Made by a program: the position numbers and the translations under genes
NCBI GenBank assembly: GCA_964462985.1
Contig: CAYXAA010000001.1
Location: 245,823-309,822 of the forward strand
Direction of reading: 5' to 3'
From: CAYXAA01 sp964462985
GTDB taxonomy: Bacteria; Pseudomonadota; Alphaproteobacteria; Rhizobiales; Stappiaceae
Length of the DNA stretch: 64,000 nucleotides
Notes under the pieces: model-generated
Databases searched by the model: none
Told to the model about the DNA's origin: nothing
The model's input: the letters and a program-made list of their open reading frames with translations, nothing else
Part shown: positions 19,002-26,143 of the stretch, one piece after another
Numbering within the stretch: position 1 is the first letter of the stretch
Layout: every line of letters begins with the position of its first letter

Positions 19002-19365
19002 GCGGCCAGCCCACTCCTGTTCATCGTCGCCGTAAGGCGCTTTTGCGCCGCCCCTGCCGCCATCTCACTCTCAGACCTCGCGACGGGGCAGCGTTGCTGT
19101 CTCAACCTAGCTTGTCTAAGCGCAGCGACAATGACAAGCGTCTGAATGAAATAAATAAACGCCGATTGTCGACGCTGCGGTGCAGCATGACAGCCGTGGC
19201 GCTGCCACGGACGTATGGCCGCATCGACCGCGGCCGAGGTCAGCTGAGCCAACGTCGCGCACGGCGACCTCCCCAGGCGTGAGTCGATGTAATTGGATGA
19301 CGAAAACGGATAAAATCACAGGTAGCCAATCAGCGCACCATTCCGCCTCGGGGAGACCGGATATC
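19002..19365. other. Divergent intergenic region between coxG-like and GFA genes
   Basis: About 360 bases with no supported gene. It should hold the promoter of the molybdenum hydroxylase operon. An AT-rich patch lies at 19141-19160, and the inverted arms CTTGTC (19111-19116) and GACAAG (19133-19138) flank a 16-base spacer. These are candidate regulatory elements only. A perfect 7-bp hairpin is listed separately. Confidence 0.45.
19194..19210. repeat. Perfect hairpin in coxG/GFA spacer
   Basis: CCGTGGC at 19194-19200 pairs perfectly with GCCACGG at 19204-19210 around a three-base loop. There is no T-run, so it is not a standard terminator. It could be an RNA structure in a leader or a protein-binding site; no further evidence distinguishes these. 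Confidence 0.5.
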
Positions 19366-19764
19366 ATGATGAGACAGGCGAGCTGCGCCTGCGGCCAGCT
19401 CCGGGTCGCCTGCAACGGCGAACCGTTTCGGATTTCGATGTGTCATTGCCTGGAATGCCAGCGACGCACCGGCGCCCCGTTCGCGGTCCAGGCGCGGTTT
19501 GCCGTGGGTCAGGTGACCGTCGAGGGCCGCGCGCGAGAATTCACCCGGCTCGGAGATAGTGGCGGCACCGTGACCTTTCGTTTCTGCCCCGACTGTGGCT
19601 CGACCGTGTGCTGGAAGCTGAGCCACGCTCCGGACGTGGTCGCGGTTGCCGTTGGCGCCTTTGCCGACCCGGGCTTTCCGGCCCCGAGGGTCTCCGTCTA
19701 CGAAAGACGGCGCCACTCCTGGACCCAGCTTGCGGATGACCCGGTGTCGGAGCGGCGGGTGTAG
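19366..19764 (+). CDS. GFA family (glutathione-dependent formaldehyde-activating enzyme-like) zinc protein
   Basis: A 132-residue protein of the GFA/CENP-V fold. Zinc-binding cysteines occur in the expected order: CACG near residues 7-10, CHCLEC near 26-31, and the later FCPDCGSTVC group. The upstream open frame is longer, but the start at 19366, preceded by GGGAGA at 19351-19356, gives the normal family length. GFA proteins were named for a reaction with glutathione and formaldehyde that is disputed for most members; the role here is unknown. Confidence 0.82.
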   Translation: MMRQASCACGQLRVACNGEPFRISMCHCLECQRRTGAPFAVQARFAVGQVTVEGRAREFTRLGDSGGTVTFRFCPDCGSTVCWKLSHAPDVVAVAVGAFADPGFPAPRVSVYERRRHSWTQLADDPVSERRV

Positions 19765-19809
19765 ACCGGCCTTCAGCAATTCGCCTTGCGAGCGGTTGAC
19801 GACCCCTCT

Positions 19810-19830
19810 GTCAAGGCGCATTGCCTTGAC
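19810..19830. repeat. Inverted repeat downstream of GFA gene
   Basis: GTCAAGGC at 19810-19817 and GCCTTGAC at 19823-19830 form a perfect 8-bp stem with a five-base loop, 45 bases past the GFA stop. It lacks a T-run. It may be a weak or rho-assisted terminator, or an operator for the ankyrin gene that follows. Confidence 0.5.
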
Positions 19831-19932
19831 CACGACAGGAAGGTCGCACGTCATGGACGCGTCTGCCGTTCTGCCAAAGTTCCAGGCCGTCGCGATATCA
19901 ACAAAAAGCCCGACTCTATACAGCCACTTTTG

Positions 19933-19967
19933 CGCCAAAAATTGGCGTATCGCCATTCTTTCGCCAA
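19933..19967. promoter_or_regulatory. CGCCA repeat cluster upstream of the ankyrin gene
   Basis: Three CGCCA half-sites start at 19933, 19951 and 19962, and the first is joined to an inverted TTGGCG at 19942-19947 as CGCCAA-N3-TTGGCG. The cluster sits 57-91 bases before the ATG at 20024. Repeated half-sites in both orientations suggest a multi-site operator, but I do not recognise the regulator. Confidence 0.4.
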
Positions 19968-20023
19968 ATTCCTCTGCGGTAGATTTATGTATTCCGCCCG
20001 GACTGGGGGGCGGAGTGTTTTTC

Positions 20024-20614
20024 ATGAAGCACTTTATTCTAGTTCTTGTAGCCTTTGCCTGCACGACTGCTACCGTTCGGGCCGGACCTTTACACGACGC
20101 GGCACGTGATGGCGACGTTGAGCGCATTGTGGCACTGCTCGATCAGGGTGAGCCGGTGGCCGCGCCTGACGATGCCGGTGAGCCCGCCCTGCTCATCGCC
20201 GCTCTCGCCGGCCATTCCGACACGGTCAGCGTGCTGCTCGAGCGCGGCTGTGACATCCACGTCCGCAATAAGGGCGGACTGACGGCCCTGCACGCGGCAG
20301 CTTATGGCGGGCACGCCGATGTCGCCGCACTGCTGGTCGAGAAGGGCGCCAACGTCAACGACGTCGCAAATTTCTACCAGATGTCGCCGCTGCATGCCGC
20401 GGCCGAGGAAGGCCATACCGAAGTGGTGTCGCTGCTGCTCGGAAACGGCGCCGACGTCGAGGCGAGGGAACGCAACGGTTATACGCCGCTGACGCAAGCC
20501 GGCTGGCGCGAACATTGGGATGCCGCCCACCTTCTGATCGAGGCGGGGGCGATCTGTCAGGACGCGTCGCTGGTCGGTGACTGGCTCTACGGAGAGTGCA
20601 CCAGGCGACAATGA
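20024..20614 (+). CDS. Secreted ankyrin-repeat protein
   Basis: A 196-residue protein starting MKHFILVLVAFACTTATVRA, a clear signal peptide, followed by about five ankyrin repeats (for example GLTALHAAAYGGHADVAALLVEKGANV and SPLHAAAEEGHTEVVSLLLGNGADV, each shown here in part). The repeats cover nearly the whole mature protein, ending in a short tail with two cysteines. It should act in the periplasm as a protein-binding scaffold. It lies 33 bases upstream of a second exported protein with a YHS domain, so the two probably work together. The start at 20024 begins the signal peptide directly. Confidence 0.85.
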   Translation: MKHFILVLVAFACTTATVRAGPLHDAARDGDVERIVALLDQGEPVAAPDDAGEPALLIAALAGHSDTVSVLLERGCDIHVRNKGGLTALHAAAYGGHADVAALLVEKGANVNDVANFYQMSPLHAAAEEGHTEVVSLLLGNGADVEARERNGYTPLTQAGWREHWDAAHLLIEAGAICQDASLVGDWLYGECTRRQ

Positions 20615-20647
20615 GGGCTGGCTGCGGCCGGTTCGAGGAGAATGATC

Positions 20648-21139
20648 ATGACTGGACATGGACTCCGTCGCGGCGTGGCCGCGGCCGCAATGCTGATCCT
20701 GGCGACCGTCCCGGGGTCGGCAACGAGCGAGCTCGTTAACACCGGCTATTTCGGCGACGTCGCGATCAGGGGCTACGACACGGTTGCCTATTTCACCGAG
20801 GGCCGCGCAGTGGAAGGCTCGGCGACCTATTCCCACCGCTGGCTCGGCGCAACTTGGCATTTTGCCAGCGCCGAGAACCGTGACCGCTTCGCCGAAGACC
20901 CGCTGCGTTATGCTCCACAATACGGGGGTCATTGCGCGGACGGGGTCTCCTTCGGGACGATCACCACCAACATCGACCCCAAGGCGTGGCGGATCATCGA
21001 CGGCAAGCTCTACCTCAGCTACGACCCTGGTGCCGCCGAAGGCTTCGAAAAGTCCGCGAACAAGCTCGCCGATTCCAAGAAGTACTGGCCCGAGGTCCAG
21101 CAAGTGCTTGCCAGCGAGAGGACCCGCGGCGCGTGGTGA
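20648..21139 (+). CDS. Secreted YHS domain protein
   Basis: A 163-residue protein with a signal peptide (GLRRGVAAAAMLILATVPGSA) and a YHS domain seen in GYDTVAYFTEGRAVEGS, HRWLGATWHFAS and the following YAPQYGGHCADG. YHS domains occur in proteins that handle metals such as copper or mercury and in oxidoreductase partners. I set the start at the second ATG (20648), seven bases from GAGGAG at 20635-20640, since the first ATG at 20642 is too close to that site. It follows the ankyrin gene in the same operon. Confidence 0.85.
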   Translation: MTGHGLRRGVAAAAMLILATVPGSATSELVNTGYFGDVAIRGYDTVAYFTEGRAVEGSATYSHRWLGATWHFASAENRDRFAEDPLRYAPQYGGHCADGVSFGTITTNIDPKAWRIIDGKLYLSYDPGAAEGFEKSANKLADSKKYWPEVQQVLASERTRGAW

Positions 21140-21231
21140 GAGGCGACGGGGCGCTGCCCCCTTGGCAGCCCCTTCATCCCGCCTCCTCCTGTCGCCGGTT
21201 CTGAGGAAAGCTGCGCGGCTGCGGCGACTCG

Positions 21232-22005
21232 TTAGTGAAGGCCGAACTCCGCCATGAGCGCCTCGCGGTGGCGAACGAAACGGCTCTCACTGCGGTCGCG
21301 CGGACGCGACAGATCGATGTCGATCAACCGCGTCCGCGCTCCCCTCTCTTTGGGCATGACAAGCACGCGGTCGGCGAGATAGATCGCCTCTTCCAGATCG
21401 TGGGTGACGAGGATCATCGTCACCCCTTCCTCGCGCCAGATTCGAGCAAGCTCTTCCTGCATCGTGATCTTGGTCATGGCGTCGAGCGCCCCGAGCGGCT
21501 CGTCCAGCAGCAGAATCTCGGGCTGCACGGTCAGCGCCCGTGCGATGCCGACACGCTGCGCCATGCCGCCGGAAAGCTGACGAGGATAGGCGTTCTCGAA
21601 GTCAGCCAATCCGACGAGGTGGAGATAGTGCCGCGCTTTTTCTTCGGCGTCGGACGGCGCGTCGCCCCGGACGCTTAGTCCGAAGGCAACATTGTCGAGC
21701 ACCGTCAGCCAGGGCAACAGCCGCGGCTCCTGAAAGATGATCGCGCGCTCAGTGCCGACGCCATGCACGGGCTTGTCACCGATCAACACCTCGCCCGCAT
21801 CGGGGACCTCGAGCCCGGCGAGGATCCGCAGCAGCGTGGTCTTTCCACAACCTGACGGGCCCACCACGGCGAGGATCTCGCCGCCGCGAATGTCGAGCCG
21901 CAGGTTGCGCAGGACGTTCAGGCGCTGCCCGTTCAGCGCGAAGGACTTGGACAGACCGCGGACCGCGACCTCCCCGCGGCGCGTCGTTCCGACGACGTTC
22001 ATCAT
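21232..22005 (-). CDS. ssuB: ABC importer ATP-binding protein, SsuB/TauB type
   Basis: A 257-residue ATPase with Walker A GPSGCGKTTL, signature LSGGMAQRVGIARAL and Walker B ILLLDEPLGALD, all typical of nitrate/sulfonate/taurine importers. I chose the tandem ATG at 22005 or 22002, seven bases after the binding-protein stop, because the longer open frame is antisense read-through into that gene. It is the last gene of the organosulfur operon that begins at 25887. Confidence 0.9.
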   Translation of the reverse strand: MMNVVGTTRRGEVAVRGLSKSFALNGQRLNVLRNLRLDIRGGEILAVVGPSGCGKTTLLRILAGLEVPDAGEVLIGDKPVHGVGTERAIIFQEPRLLPWLTVLDNVAFGLSVRGDAPSDAEEKARHYLHLVGLADFENAYPRQLSGGMAQRVGIARALTVQPEILLLDEPLGALDAMTKITMQEELARIWREEGVTMILVTHDLEEAIYLADRVLVMPKERGARTRLIDIDLSRPRDRSESRFVRHREALMAEFGLH

Positions 22006-22012
22006 CCGCCCC

Positions 22013-22987
22013 TCAGTTGGTCGAAGCATCGCCGGTGACGAGAAGGATGTCCTTCGCCACCAGCTTGCCCGCTTCGATCTGGCCCTCGCGCTCGAGCACG
22101 TCGATCCAGAACTGGATGTCGCGCTCGACCGGCAGGCCACCGGCACGCACGCCGTAGCCCTTGAAGTGCTGAGCCAGATCGGGGTTTTCGCCTCGCTCCC
22201 CCAGAACGCGGGCGAGGATGGCGCGGGTCTCCTCCGGGTTTTCGCGCGCGTAGTCGAGCGCCTTGGCCGCCCCTTCGACGAAAGCCCGGGCGTGCTCCGG
22301 GTGAGCCGCGACCCAGTCGCGGCGGAGCACCACGAAGCCGCCGGCGATCTCGCCCAGGACGTCCGTGTCGTCGAAGATCGCACGAAGGCCGCCGCTCTGC
22401 CGCGCAACCCCTTCGAAGGTCGTCTGCCAATAGCCGAAGGCCGAGATGTCAACCTGTTTGGAGCGCAGCACCTGCTCCAGCTGCGGCCCGGGCACCACGA
22501 CAAGATTGGCGGCGTCCCGCGGCAGCCCGTTCTGGTGCAGTGCCTCCCGTATCGCGTAGTCGAGATGCGCGCCGAGCGTATTGACGGCGATGGTCTTGCC
22601 GGCAATGTCCTTGACGCCTTTGATCGGACTGTCTTCCAGGACGTAGAAGATCGACTGCGCCTCATCGTTGATGCCGTTCGACGGATAGGCGGCGACGAAG
22701 TCATTGCCGCTGGCGATCGAGTTGATCACGGCGGGCGTGGCGGCGCTTCCAAGGTCCACACTGCCGCCGGCAAGCGCGATCAGCGATTCCGGGCCGCCGG
22801 TCGCGTAGCCAACGTTCTCAAGCTTGATCCCGGCCTCGTCGTAGTAGCCCAGTTCCGCGGCCAACTCATGCGCGGAAATACCGCCATGACTGCCGAGGAA
22901 GCGAATGGTCACGTCCTCTGCGACCGCCAGCTGACTCGCGGTCGAAAGGAATGCGGCGAGGGCCAGGCTGCGAACAAGGGTCTTCAT
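22013..22987 (-). CDS. ssuA: ABC importer substrate-binding protein, SsuA/NMT1-like
   Basis: A 324-residue exported binding protein with a signal peptide (LVRSLALAAFLSTASQLAVA) and the SsuA/NMT1 layout: an early AAELGYYDEAGIKLE stretch, then LAGGSVDLGSAATPAVINSI and a central KDIAGKTIAVN. Family members bind aliphatic sulfonates, taurine, nitrate or pyrimidine precursors; the neighbouring flavin monooxygenase and FMN reductase favour an organosulfur compound. It is directly followed by the ATPase gene. Confidence 0.87.
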   Translation of the reverse strand: MKTLVRSLALAAFLSTASQLAVAEDVTIRFLGSHGGISAHELAAELGYYDEAGIKLENVGYATGGPESLIALAGGSVDLGSAATPAVINSIASGNDFVAAYPSNGINDEAQSIFYVLEDSPIKGVKDIAGKTIAVNTLGAHLDYAIREALHQNGLPRDAANLVVVPGPQLEQVLRSKQVDISAFGYWQTTFEGVARQSGGLRAIFDDTDVLGEIAGGFVVLRRDWVAAHPEHARAFVEGAAKALDYARENPEETRAILARVLGERGENPDLAQHFKGYGVRAGGLPVERDIQFWIDVLEREGQIEAGKLVAKDILLVTGDASTN

Positions 22988-23028
22988 ATCAATCTCTCCT
23001 TTGGAAGGACGTGCGGATGGGTGCGGGC

Positions 23029-23871
23029 CTAGCGGGCGATCTCCGACCAGCGGCAGAGGCGGCGCTGGAGGGTGACGAGCACGGCATTCGCGGCAAGGCC
23101 GAGGGCGGCGAGCAGGAAGATCGCGCCGAACATCAGCGGGATCTGGAAATTGTACTGGGCGTTCATCACCTGGAACCCGAGGCCCTTGTTCGCCCCGATC
23201 ATCTCGGCCGCGATGAGCAGCAGAAGCGCCGTGGTGGCCGACAGGCGCAGCCCGACGAAGATCGCAGGTATCGATGCCGGAAGGACGACGCGCCGGAACA
23301 CGGTGAGCCTCGACGCCCCGAAGGTGCGCGCCATCTCAACCAGCTTGGCGTCAACCTCCTTCACGCCGCCGATCGTGGCGAGCAGGATCGGAAAGAGCGT
23401 CGCCCAGAAGATCACGAATACCTTGGAGGTCTCGCCGAGGCCGAGCAGCAGGATGAAGACCGGATAGAGCGCCAGCGCAGACGTCTGACGGAACAGTTGC
23501 AGGATCGGATCGAGAGCCTGCTCGACCCAGCGGACCTGCCCCATGAAGAGACCGAGCGGGATGCCAATGGCCACGGCCGCCCCGAAGGCGATGCCGGACC
23601 GCTGCAGACTGATGGCGATATCGCCCACCAGCCGGCCCGACGAGAGTGCCGTCCAGACAGCGGCGGCGATGATATCGAGCGGCGGGAAAATCGAAGGATT
23701 CACCCAGCCGGTCTTCGCCGAAACCTGCCAGAGAACCAGAAATCCAATCAGCAGGCCATAGCGTGACAAGAAACGTTGACCGATGGTTGCAGCGCCCTGG
23801 GGAACCACGCGACCGGTCCGGGTTCCGAGGCGCCGCCGCAACGACGATGCTTCCATGCTCTGAAGGGTCAT
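23029..23871 (-). CDS. ssuC: ABC importer permease, SsuC-like
   Basis: A 280-residue inner-membrane permease with about six hydrophobic segments. The coupling-loop EAA-like region sits near FGASRLTVFRRVVLPASIPAI. It starts four bases after the monooxygenase stop, so the two are translationally close, and it is followed by the binding protein after 41 bases. Family and context place it in the sulfonate importer. Confidence 0.9.
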   Translation of the reverse strand: MTLQSMEASSLRRRLGTRTGRVVPQGAATIGQRFLSRYGLLIGFLVLWQVSAKTGWVNPSIFPPLDIIAAAVWTALSSGRLVGDIAISLQRSGIAFGAAVAIGIPLGLFMGQVRWVEQALDPILQLFRQTSALALYPVFILLLGLGETSKVFVIFWATLFPILLATIGGVKEVDAKLVEMARTFGASRLTVFRRVVLPASIPAIFVGLRLSATTALLLLIAAEMIGANKGLGFQVMNAQYNFQIPLMFGAIFLLAALGLAANAVLVTLQRRLCRWSEIAR

Positions 23872-23875
23872 AGCG

Positions 23876-25228
23876 CTACTCCGCAGCCTGGATCGAGCGG
23901 CGGGCCGCGGCCCAGCGGTTCTCGGGGAACGGCAATCCGAGATTCTGGCGCAGGGTCCGGCCTTCGTAGGCCGTGCGGAACAGCCCGCGGCGCTGCAACT
24001 CCGGGATCACCAGGTCGACGAAGTCGTTCAGTCCGGTCGGCAGCCATGGCGGCAGGATGTTGAAGCCATCCGCGGCTTCGTTTTCGAACCACTCCTCCAA
24101 CATGTCTGCGATCTCGACCGGCGTGCCGACGATCGTGAAGTGACCGCGGGCCGACGCGATCCACTGATAGAGCTGGCGGATCGTGAATCCGTTCTCGTCA
24201 GCGATCTGCCGGATCAGCGCCTGCCTGGACTTCATGCCTTCCGTCGGCGGGGCCGGCGGCAGCGGGCCGTCGAGGTCGTAGCCCGACAGGTCGAGTGTGC
24301 CGCCCGTCAGCGCGTTAAGTAGGGCGATGCCGTCCTCTTCCAGGATCAGGCCCGTCAGCCGGTCGTATTTCTCGCGAGCCTCCTCCTTGGTCCGTCCGAT
24401 GAAGGGAGAGACCCCCGGCATGATGAGGATGTGGTCGGGGTTGCGCCCCAGACTTTGGGCTCGGGCCTTGATGTCGCGATAGAATTCCTGCGCTGACCCG
24501 AGGTTCTGGTGCGCGGTGAAGATCACCTCGGCCGTCCTGGCAGCCAGCCGCCGACCGTCCTCCGACTGCCCCGCCTGCACGATGACCGGATGGCCCTGCG
24601 GCGATCGGGGAACGTTCAATGGCCCTTTCACATGGAAGTGCTCGCCCCGGTGATCGGCGCAATGCAGCTTGTCGGGATCGAAGAAGCGTCCGCTCTCACG
24701 GTCGCGGATGAAGGCGTCGTCCTCGAAACTGTCCCAGAGCGTCTTCACGACCTCCACGTGCTCGCTTGCCCGGCGGTAGCGAAAGGCATGAGGATGCTGG
24801 ACCTCGAGGTTGAAGTTCCAGGCCGCCGCTTCCGTCGCCGTGGTTACGACGTTCCAGCCCGCGCGACCTCCGGAGATCAGGTCCAGCGAAGCGAATTTCC
24901 GCGCCAGGTTGTAGGGTTCCTCGTAGGTGGTGGACGCGGTGGCAATGAAGCCGAGGTGCTTCGTCAGCGGTGCGAGTGCGGCAAACAAGGTGACGGGCTC
25001 GAATCCCGCGACCTTCGCGTTACCGCCTTCCGTGCCTCCGCTGAAACTGACGGCCAGTCCGTCCGCCAGGAAGTAGGCATCGAACAGGCCGCGCTCGGCG
25101 GTCAGGGCGAGCTGCTTGTGGAATTCGAAACTGGTGGCGCCATCGACCGGCTGGTCTGGGTGGCGCCATGCGGCGACATGCTGTCCTCCGCCGGGCAGGA
25201 ATGCGCCGAGCTTGATCTGCCGTGTCAT
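23876..25228 (-). CDS. LLM-class FMNH2-dependent monooxygenase, NtaA/SnaA/DszA-like
   Basis: A 450-residue two-component flavin monooxygenase. The start MTRQIKLGAFLPGGGQHVAAWRH, and internal GRAGWNVVTT and GHPVIVQAGQSEDGR-like stretches are hallmarks of the NtaA/SnaA/DszA branch of the luciferase-like family. These enzymes use reduced FMN and oxygen to open or desulfurise xenobiotic and organosulfur substrates. The reductase for it is most likely the FMN reductase gene just upstream at 25327, and uptake comes from the SsuABC-like genes downstream. Confidence 0.88.
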   Translation of the reverse strand: MTRQIKLGAFLPGGGQHVAAWRHPDQPVDGATSFEFHKQLALTAERGLFDAYFLADGLAVSFSGGTEGGNAKVAGFEPVTLFAALAPLTKHLGFIATASTTYEEPYNLARKFASLDLISGGRAGWNVVTTATEAAAWNFNLEVQHPHAFRYRRASEHVEVVKTLWDSFEDDAFIRDRESGRFFDPDKLHCADHRGEHFHVKGPLNVPRSPQGHPVIVQAGQSEDGRRLAARTAEVIFTAHQNLGSAQEFYRDIKARAQSLGRNPDHILIMPGVSPFIGRTKEEAREKYDRLTGLILEEDGIALLNALTGGTLDLSGYDLDGPLPPAPPTEGMKSRQALIRQIADENGFTIRQLYQWIASARGHFTIVGTPVEIADMLEEWFENEAADGFNILPPWLPTGLNDFVDLVIPELQRRGLFRTAYEGRTLRQNLGLPFPENRWAAARRSIQAAE

Positions 25229-25326
25229 CGATCTCTCCTTCGGTTTGACAAGGCTTCGCCGTTGGGCCGCGCACCGGCGGTTCCCTCGGTTTCCACGAAG
25301 TGACTGAATTCGGTCCGGCCGGCGAC

Positions 25327-25887
25327 TCAGGCGACCAGGCTTACCCCTCGCGCTTCGGCTCCCGCGGTCCGCGCCGCCTCACCGACCGCTTGACGGGCCC
25401 GATCGAGGATCGGGTTGGACGCCAGCACACCATCCACGAAGTCCCTGTCCGAGGCGTAGATTGCCGTCGGCATGGTCAATGCCTCGAAAAACCCGAACAG
25501 TGGACGAAGCTGATGCTCCACGATGAGCGAGTGGCGCTCACCGCCGCCCGTCGCCAGGAGAATGGTCGGCTTGCCTCGCAACAGCGACGGGTCGAGCAGA
25601 TCGAAGAAGTGTTTGAACAGTCCGGTGTAGCTTCCTTTGTAGGTGGGGGAGCCGACGACCAGCACTGTCGCCTTCCGCAATTGCTCGACAATCGCGCGCG
25701 CTCGGTCATCCAGATCCGCCGTGCGCCGCGCCGTCAGGACCGACGGACCCAAATCTTCAACGTCGTAGGTCACTTGGCCGGCGCCAATGGCTTCGGCCAC
25801 ATCCTGCGCCACATGGTTGACGAAGGCCCTGGTCTTCGATGGGCGGGCAATATTGCCCGAAATTCCGACAACGGATCTCTGCAACAT
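25327..25887 (-). CDS. NADPH-dependent FMN reductase, MsuE/SsuE-like
   Basis: A 186-residue flavodoxin-fold reductase: GISGNIARPSKTRAF at the N-terminus (phosphate-binding loop) and VVGSPTYKGSYTGLFKHFFDLL at about 75-97, both typical for MsuE and SsuE. It would deliver FMNH2 to the monooxygenase that follows 98 bases downstream. It is the first gene of the operon; the 256-base spacer before it contains an AT-rich patch at about 25915-25940 that may be the promoter. Confidence 0.88.
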   Translation of the reverse strand: MLQRSVVGISGNIARPSKTRAFVNHVAQDVAEAIGAGQVTYDVEDLGPSVLTARRTADLDDRARAIVEQLRKATVLVVGSPTYKGSYTGLFKHFFDLLDPSLLRGKPTILLATGGGERHSLIVEHQLRPLFGFFEALTMPTAIYASDRDFVDGVLASNPILDRARQAVGEAARTAGAEARGVSLVA

Positions 25888-26143
25888 CTCGCTCTCCTCT
25901 TATGCCATCAATGTCTATCAATTTACTAGAGTATAAAAGCGAACCCAATCTAAATCGCGGCCATGTGGCGGATCGATTTTTCGTCGGGCTGCCGAGAGAT
26001 GGATTTTCCCGCTTAATCGGAGGCAGAAAACGAGACGCCAATGGCTGGAACGGTCGACAAGCGGCGCGTCGAGCCCATCAGGCGGCCGGTTCCACTGGGC
26101 TGCCGTTTGCCAGTCGGCTCCGTCCGGCCAGCCGCCGGGAGCC

